Assembly: GCF_003364205.1 (NCBI RefSeq)
Contig: NZ_NXLV01000004.1
Location: 62,001-126,000, forward strand
Direction: 5' to 3'
Length of the DNA: 64,000 nucleotides
Source: Helicobacter brantae
GTDB taxonomy: Bacteria > Campylobacterota > Campylobacteria > Campylobacterales > Helicobacteraceae
The notes under the pieces were generated by a model. The model saw only the letters and a program-made list of their open reading frames with translations, did not search any database and was not told where the DNA came from. The translations under genes were made by a program, and so were the position numbers. Numbering within the stretch: the stretch's first letter is position 1; each line of letters begins with the position of its first letter. Shown here in pieces: positions 62,696-64,000 of the stretch.

Positions 62696-62865
62696 TGATT
62701 TTTAAAAATATCACAATGGGATACATAATTGCAATCTTTGTTGTGATATTTTCTCTCCCTTTGATTGTTTTAAAATATTTCAACAAAATGTCTTGTAAGA
62801 ATACTTTGCAAGAGCAGAAAAAACCTTCAATTACCCCCCCCCCCTTAGAAGCACACATTTTTTAG
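62695..62865 (+). CDS. 56-aa single-span membrane protein with poly-C tract
   Basis: A small ORF starting at ATG 62695, overlapping the LPP20-like stop as TGATG. It encodes a hydrophobic helix (MGYIIAIFVVIFSLPLIVLKYF, residues 8-29 by core), a basic stretch, then Thr-Pro-Pro-Pro from the C11 tract, and ends LEAHIF. Tract changes alter only the last residues: C10 stops at once, while C12 moves the stop to 62885, close to the ribosome-binding site of the next gene. Tight coupling and a good coding pattern support a real gene, although it is short. Confidence 0.5.
   Translation: MIFKNITMGYIIAIFVVIFSLPLIVLKYFNKMSCKNTLQEQKKPSITPPPLEAHIF
62834..62844 (+). repeat. Poly-C tract, C(11), upstream of the LpoB-barrel gene
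   Basis: Eleven C residues within the 3' end of the 56-aa ORF and 58 bases before the ATG at 62903. Such a tract in an otherwise AT-rich region is expected to slip. It cannot fuse the small ORF to the downstream gene in any frame, so an effect would be on coupling or RNA structure. Confidence 0.9.
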
Positions 62866-62902
62866 AAAAAACAAAAATATTTTAAAAAATGTGAGGTATA
62901 TA

Positions 62903-63991
62903 ATGAAAAAACAATGGATGTTGACTGTTTTTGTTGGCATATTATTATGCTTGTCAGGTTGCTCTTCTAAAAGAATGGCATTACAAACCAAGCTTAGTAT
63001 GAGTGAATTTGAAGAAATTGCTCAAAAAAGTGCTAAAAACTTCTTGAGTGGCTATGCTAAAAAATCAAAGGTGGAAGAACAAACAATTGTGATTTCTGAT
63101 TTTAGTAATGATACAAATTTGAAGTTTAATATGACTTCATTTGCAGAATCTTTTTTGGAAAATGTTAGAAATTCAGATCCTAGATTTAAACTTTCAGCAA
63201 CAATGGGAAAAAGCAAGGAAACCTTGCTTAATGATGCAAGAAAGGTGCGTGATGATGAAGAATTTAGTGCTGAAACTACAAAAGAAAAAGACTCACTTCT
63301 TGCACCCGATCTATTGCTAAGTGGAACAATCACACAAGATTGTGCCTTGATTGATGGAGATGAAATGACAGAATATCTCATTTCTATTAAGCTTACAGAC
63401 ACAAATACAGGAGCTGTAGTTTGGTCAGATCGTCGTATTGTTACAAAAGAGGGAAAATGTCTGATCAAAAAGAAAGTAAGTTCAAATGATGAAGAACAAG
63501 ACACTATGCTTGGATATGAAAATAACTTCTTTATTCTCACGCTTGAGGGGGGATTTGGACAAGGGCATTTGGCAGGTGAGAAAACAAATTATGCTTTTAG
63601 GACAAGATTTGGTTATATGTATCGATGGGATGATGGAAATTATGGATTTGGAGCTTATGGGATTTATGAGCTTAGATCTCAAGGTGTAAAAATCACAGAT
63701 AACAATATTGTAGAAAAGCTCAACTATGGACAAGATGCAGGATTGGGTTTGTTATTTCAAGCTAGCTATTTTTATGCAAGTGCAGGAGTTCTCTATGATC
63801 TTGATGCGATTGATTCAAACTTCTTTAGCAGTGGATATAAAGCAGCAAATCCTTTCTTTGAAGCAGGTTTAATGATAATGACAAAAAATATAGGATTACT
63901 AAGTGGAATTAGATATGTTGTTGCTACTCAAGATCCAAACTACCTTAATAGAGGTATAAGTGGCTCTATTGGTTTGATGTTTGCAATATGA
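62903..63991 (+). CDS. Lipoprotein fusing an LpoB-like domain to a predicted 8-strand beta-barrel
   Basis: A 362-aa lipoprotein from ATG 62903 (GAGG 6 bases upstream; a GTG at 62891 is less likely). Lipobox LSGC gives Cys20. Residues 55-180 are LpoB-like: TIVISDFSNDTNLKFN, DARKVRDDEEFS, LLLSGTI and IKLTDTNTGAVVWSDRR, clearly paralogous to the gene at 61237. Residues 208-362 show about eight alternating amphipathic strands (NFFILTLEGGFGQG, YAFRTRFGYMYRW, YGFGAYGIYELRS, and so on), closing with ISGSIGLMFAI, an outer-membrane barrel-like end. A GAAGGAAGG site right after the stop suggests the operon continues beyond the window. Confidence 0.75.
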   Translation: MKKQWMLTVFVGILLCLSGCSSKRMALQTKLSMSEFEEIAQKSAKNFLSGYAKKSKVEEQTIVISDFSNDTNLKFNMTSFAESFLENVRNSDPRFKLSATMGKSKETLLNDARKVRDDEEFSAETTKEKDSLLAPDLLLSGTITQDCALIDGDEMTEYLISIKLTDTNTGAVVWSDRRIVTKEGKCLIKKKVSSNDEEQDTMLGYENNFFILTLEGGFGQGHLAGEKTNYAFRTRFGYMYRWDDGNYGFGAYGIYELRSQGVKITDNNIVEKLNYGQDAGLGLLFQASYFYASAGVLYDLDAIDSNFFSSGYKAANPFFEAGLMIMTKNIGLLSGIRYVVATQDPNYLNRGISGSIGLMFAI

Positions 63992-64000
63992 GAAGGAAGG

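Overview
The window reads as ordinary chromosome of a flagellated Helicobacter, most likely an enterohepatic (non-gastric) species. Evidence: AT-rich DNA with frequent TTG and GTG starts; a very long FlgL (838 aa); split ATP synthase stalk genes (atpF'-atpF) next to parAB; an HsrA/CosR-type orphan regulator; Csd4 and SlyD of the Helicobacter type; and gene orders shared with H. pylori (fmt-birA-parA-parB-atp-tol-pal-slyD; rodA-rluD-FnIII lipoprotein-trmB-ftsEX-M23-flaG-fliD-fliS; ruvA/murJ/cysS). There is no vacA beside cysS, and a bile-salt-hydrolase-family gene is present. I see no insertion sequence, prophage or CRISPR array.

Layout. 1-6838 (+): a lipooligosaccharide block with the end of an MsbA-type ABC exporter, GT25, GT9, an O-antigen-ligase-like membrane protein, GT2 and GT4. 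The GT25 and GT9 genes carry G11 and C12 tracts typical of phase-variable loci; the GT9 gene is out of frame at C12 and would be one ORF at C11. 6798-12549 (-): copper export (copZ, copA), an unknown membrane-anchored protein, galU, slt and an unknown gene. 12668-13972 (+): csd4 (cell shape). 14006-17270 (-): hsrA/cosR and flgL, the latter behind a sigma-54 promoter. 17529-35016 (+): one long co-directional block of rplU-rpmA, a DUF535/VirK gene, obg-proB-fmt-birA-parA-parB, the F1Fo ATP synthase genes, tolQ-tolR-tolA-tolB-pal-cpoB and slyD. 35042-36944 (-): an unknown gene, a CAU-anticodon tRNA and rodA, whose reading frame runs into the tRNA. 36972-46710 (+): rluD, an FnIII lipoprotein, trmB, ftsE-ftsX-degenerate LytM factor, flaG-fliD-fliS-fliT-like, bioD. 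46682-51395 (-): a carotenoid-desaturase-like flavoprotein, cysS, murJ. 51479-54206 (+): FapA-like protein, ruvA, a small zinc-ribbon protein. 54249-59493: a choloylglycine-hydrolase-family enzyme, a DUF4149 membrane protein, fdhD (+), a secreted unknown, a degenerate uracil-DNA-glycosylase-like protein and carboxynorspermidine dehydrogenase.

59802-63991 (+) is the least ordinary part: a lipoprotein operon with a COG3014-like TPR lipoprotein, an LpoB-like lipoprotein, an LPP20-like protein, a 56-aa membrane peptide with a C11 tract near its 3' end, and a lipoprotein that joins a second LpoB-like domain to what looks like an eight-strand outer-membrane beta-barrel. With the variable tracts in the sugar-transferase genes, this places mononucleotide repeats in envelope loci at both ends of the window.

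Most genes serve the envelope (LOS synthesis, peptidoglycan trimming, Tol-Pal, FtsEX, MurJ, RodA, Lpo-like lipoproteins) or motility; the rest are housekeeping. All functions are inferred from reading the sequence; no database search was run.
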